Source: Ardenticatenales bacterium | GTDB taxonomy: Bacteria; Chloroflexota; Anaerolineae; Ardenticatenales; Ardenticatenaceae | Length of the DNA: 7,961 bases | Assembly: GCA_013812995.1 (NCBI GenBank) | Contig: JACCSL010000435.1 | Coordinates: forward strand, 1 to 7,961 | Direction: 5' to 3' | Part shown: positions 5,945 to 7,961 of the stretch, piece by piece | Layout: every line of letters starts with the position of its first letter | How positions within the stretch are numbered: position 1 is the stretch's first letter | Program-made: the position numbers and the translations under genes | The notes under the pieces: generated by a model | What the model was told of the DNA's origin: nothing | What the model saw: the letters and a program-made list of their open reading frames with translations, nothing else | The model's database searches: none

Positions 5945-7708
5945 ATGTCGAATGCCCGTGCCCCCCGGAGAGCCTTCCTGGCTCTCGCGCTATCTCTCTT
6001 TCTCTTTGCTCTGGCGATGAGTCTCCTGGCCCTGCCGAGTACCATCCAGGCACAGACAGTGCCGGAAAAACCTGTCGTGGCACACGTCGCCTTTGATGAA
6101 AAGGCTGACCTTCAATGGATAACAGATCACGGCTACGATGTGTGGGCCGTAGAGCAAAAAGAGCGATACGCCGTGGTCGCGCTCTCCCCCGCCGAGTGGC
6201 GCACCCTGGCCGCCGCAGGGTATACGCTGAGTATCGACGAGGCCCACACCGCGCGGATGCAGCGCAGCGGCCCGGATGCCTTCTACGGCGGCTACCTGAA
6301 TGCTGAAGAGTTGTATGCCTTCTTGGATGAGACGGTAACCACACACCCGACCATCACGCAGCTGGTGGATTACGGGGATAGCTGGGAGAAGGTAACGCCC
6401 GGCGGCAACGCGGGCTATGATCTACAGGTGCTCCGAATCACGAATCGCGCCATCAGCGGCACGGTACCTGCGCCCGGCCTCGCCTACCGCCCCGACATCA
6501 CCATCACCAAGCCGCTCTTCTTCTTGATGAGTAATATCCACTCGCGCGAGATTACGACCCCGGAGATGGGGCGGCGCTTTATCGCCCTGCTCACCGAGGG
6601 CTATGGCTCCGACCCCGACGTGACCTGGCTGGTGGACAACCACGAGATATGGATTGTTCTCACCGCCAACCCGGACGGCTACAAGATTGTAGAAAATAGC
6701 GGCAATGGACTGCTCTATCACCGGAAAAACACGAACATTACGAATGGAATTGGTTGTACCTTCCCCTCAAGTTCCTCTAACCACTACGGGGTGGACCTGA
6801 ACCGCAACGCCAGCTTCCGCTGGGGTGGCACTGGCAGCAGCGACAAGCCATGCGACGCGACTTATCATGGCCCCAGCGCGGCCTCCGAGCCGGAGGAGCA
6901 GGCACTGGAAAGCCTGATGTCCGGGCTATTCAATGATCAGCGTGGCCCGCTCACGGATGACATGGCTCCCCTCGACACGAGCGGTCTCATGATCTCCCTG
7001 CACAGCTACTCGGACCTGGTGCTCTGGCCCTGGGGCTGGACTGACCGACGCAACGCCAATTTTGCTCAATTGGCCCAGCTCGGCTCCAAGTTTTCCAGCT
7101 ACAATGGGTACACCGCCCAGCAGAGCATCGCGCTGTACCCCACCACGGGAACCACCGATGATTGGGCCTATGGCACGCTTGGCATTGCCTCGTACACCTT
7201 TGAGATTGGCCCCGGCGACTGGGCAGACCCCTGTAGCGACTTCTTCCCGCCCTACGAGTGCCAGGATATGTTCTGGGAACTCAACGGCCCCGCGCTGCTC
7301 TACGCGGCCAAGAGCGCGCGCGCGCCTTACCAACTGCCCTCCGGCCCGGACACGCTCTCCGTGACGGTCAGCGCGCCATTCGTCATGTCGGGCTCGTCAA
7401 TGGTGATCACCGCGCAAATCAGCGATACCAGCAATGGCAACCAGCCTGTTGCGGAAGCCCGCTACTGGCTTGATACGCCGGAATGGAACGCGGGAACGGC
7501 GATACCGATGAGCGCAACGGACGGCACCTTCGACAGCCCGACAGAGCAGGTGCAGGCGACGCTTAACACCTCGGGGCTGCAACTGGGTCGTCATACGAGC
7601 TTCATCCAGGGGCGGGATACAAGCGGCCACTGGGGTCCGGTTACAGCCGCTTTCCTGGAGGTCTCTGAGACCAATGAGACTCTTTTACTACCCCTTCTTC
7701 GTCATTAG
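5945..7708 (+). CDS. Secreted M14 zinc carboxypeptidase (carboxypeptidase T/A-like) with C-terminal beta domain
   Basis: An exported 587-residue metallocarboxypeptidase that removes C-terminal residues from peptides outside the cell. ATG 5945 is chosen because AGGAG (5935-5939) precedes it by 5 nt and a signal peptide begins there (Arg8-Arg9, a hydrophobic core to about residue 30, likely cleavage after Ala36); a TTG at 5888 would bury the signal. Residues about 37-110 look like an inhibitory propeptide. The catalytic domain spans about 113-455: zinc ligands His199 and Glu202 (HSRE) and His353 (LHSYSD); substrate-binding Asn286-Arg287 (DLNRN); catalytic Glu420 (YTFEIGP); and 'ANPDGY'. All key residues are present, so it should be active. 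Four Cys ('GIGC', 'KPCD', 'DPCS', 'YECQ') could form disulphides. Residues about 470-575 look like an Ig-like beta domain. The protein ends LLLPLLRH, like the '(Y/F)LPL(V/I)xR' tails I recall on many Chloroflexota exported proteins. It is monocistronic with its own promoter. Substrate preference cannot be read from the sequence. Confidence 0.93.
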   Translation: MSNARAPRRAFLALALSLFLFALAMSLLALPSTIQAQTVPEKPVVAHVAFDEKADLQWITDHGYDVWAVEQKERYAVVALSPAEWRTLAAAGYTLSIDEAHTARMQRSGPDAFYGGYLNAEELYAFLDETVTTHPTITQLVDYGDSWEKVTPGGNAGYDLQVLRITNRAISGTVPAPGLAYRPDITITKPLFFLMSNIHSREITTPEMGRRFIALLTEGYGSDPDVTWLVDNHEIWIVLTANPDGYKIVENSGNGLLYHRKNTNITNGIGCTFPSSSSNHYGVDLNRNASFRWGGTGSSDKPCDATYHGPSAASEPEEQALESLMSGLFNDQRGPLTDDMAPLDTSGLMISLHSYSDLVLWPWGWTDRRNANFAQLAQLGSKFSSYNGYTAQQSIALYPTTGTTDDWAYGTLGIASYTFEIGPGDWADPCSDFFPPYECQDMFWELNGPALLYAAKSARAPYQLPSGPDTLSVTVSAPFVMSGSSMVITAQISDTSNGNQPVAEARYWLDTPEWNAGTAIPMSATDGTFDSPTEQVQATLNTSGLQLGRHTSFIQGRDTSGHWGPVTAAFLEVSETNETLLLPLLRH

Positions 7709-7711
7709 AGG

Positions 7712-7739
7712 TTGATTCTAACAGGAAAACTCATATAAT
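7712..7739 (+). promoter_or_regulatory. Sigma70-type promoter for the gene at the right edge
   Basis: TTGATT (7712-7717), a 16-nt spacer and a perfect -10 TATAAT (7734-7739), in a short AT-rich gap starting 4 nt after the M14 stop codon. It points towards the gene starting at 7867 and would give a leader of about 120 nt. No clear terminator separates it from the M14 gene, so readthrough is possible. Confidence 0.6.
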
Positions 7740-7831
7740 AGTTGAGAATTAAACCAATAATACAAAGCTAACTCCGCATCATCCATTGAGCAGGCGACCA
7801 CGACCTGTGCTTCTCTTTACTAGCCGCTTAC

Positions 7832-7853
7832 CCCCACGCAAGGCTGCGTGGGG
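7832..7853 (+). promoter_or_regulatory. Strong leader hairpin abutting a ribosome binding site
   Basis: CCCCACGCA (7832-7840) and TGCGTGGGG (7845-7853) form a perfect 9-bp stem with loop AGGC. Two bases later comes the Shine-Dalgarno site AAGGAGG (7856-7862) of the next gene. No T-run follows on either strand, so it is not a standard intrinsic terminator. It could stabilise the mRNA 5' region, hinder or set ribosome access, or bind a protein as DNA or RNA. Confidence 0.6.
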
Positions 7854-7866
7854 CGAAGGAGGATGT

Positions 7867-7961
7867 GTGACCCAGCTCAAGGCTCGTCGAACACAAATGG
7901 TCATTCTCTTGGGAATGGCCCTTTTTCTGTTGCTCTTCCAGTGGCGCACCCCTGCCAGCAC
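7867..7961 (+). CDS. N-terminus of an exported or membrane-anchored protein, cut by window edge
   Basis: A GTG at 7867 follows AAGGAGG (7856-7862) with a 4-nt gap and opens a frame that stays open to the window end, giving 31 residues. They form a classic signal peptide or signal anchor: a basic start (MTQLKARRTQ), a hydrophobic core (MVILLGMALFLLLF) and a polar exit (QWRTPAS). An ATG at 7863 in another frame touches the Shine-Dalgarno site directly and gives a hydrophilic, Cys/Gly/Asn-rich stretch, so it is rejected. The mature protein is outside the window and the family is unknown. Expression is probably from the promoter at 7712-7739, through a long leader with a hairpin. Confidence 0.65.
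   Translation, partial: MTQLKARRTQMVILLGMALFLLLFQWRTPAS

Noticed and set aside
7779..7961. Minus-strand open frame at the right edge
   Set aside because: Arg/Lys/Pro-rich translation with no motif, crossing the hairpin and the antisense of a frame with a strong ribosome site and signal peptide.

Overview
The window looks like a bacterial accessory region, moderately GC-rich, probably from Chloroflexota. That assignment is an inference from a secreted M14 carboxypeptidase with a signal peptide, propeptide, Ser-rich loop, C-terminal beta domain and a terminal 'LLLPLLRH' tail, and from the style of the LLM-oxidoreductase and cupin fragments. No rRNA, tRNA or CRISPR array was seen.

Region 1 (1-3838) is a tight plus-strand operon matching the three-gene Shango anti-phage defence system: the 3' end of a TerB-type gene (sngA, cut by the window edge), a BrxC/BrxD-like (DUF2791) P-loop ATPase (sngB) and an Lhr-like DExH helicase (sngC). 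Gene gaps are 8 and 3 nt. A small hairpin with a T-run closes the operon at the sngC stop codon.

Region 2 (3839-5841) is a patchwork of pieces. First comes an M15-type zinc peptidase gene whose reading frame stays open almost back to the Shango terminator but has no good start, and whose catalytic domain is split by an insertion of roughly 350 residues containing two copies of a helical repeat. Then come the 5' third of a small cupin gene (plus strand) and the 5' third of an LLM-class flavin oxidoreductase gene (minus strand). The last two collide head-on at an abrupt junction of about 12 bp, which is best explained by a deletion that removed both 3' ends. This is what the edge of a defence island in an insertion/deletion hotspot tends to look like.

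Region 3 (5842-7961) is ordinary chromosomal-type sequence. A well-formed promoter and Shine-Dalgarno site precede an intact exported M14 metallocarboxypeptidase. A second promoter follows, with a leader of about 120 nt ending in a strong perfect hairpin directly before the Shine-Dalgarno site of another exported or membrane protein that runs off the window.

The genes form no single pathway. The Shango operon is a self-contained defence unit, and the two exported proteins are probably unrelated nutrient or cell-surface functions. Whether the M15 protein has any role with Shango is open. The main observations are the defence operon, its ragged right boundary, the split M15 architecture, the double-truncation scar and the leader hairpin.
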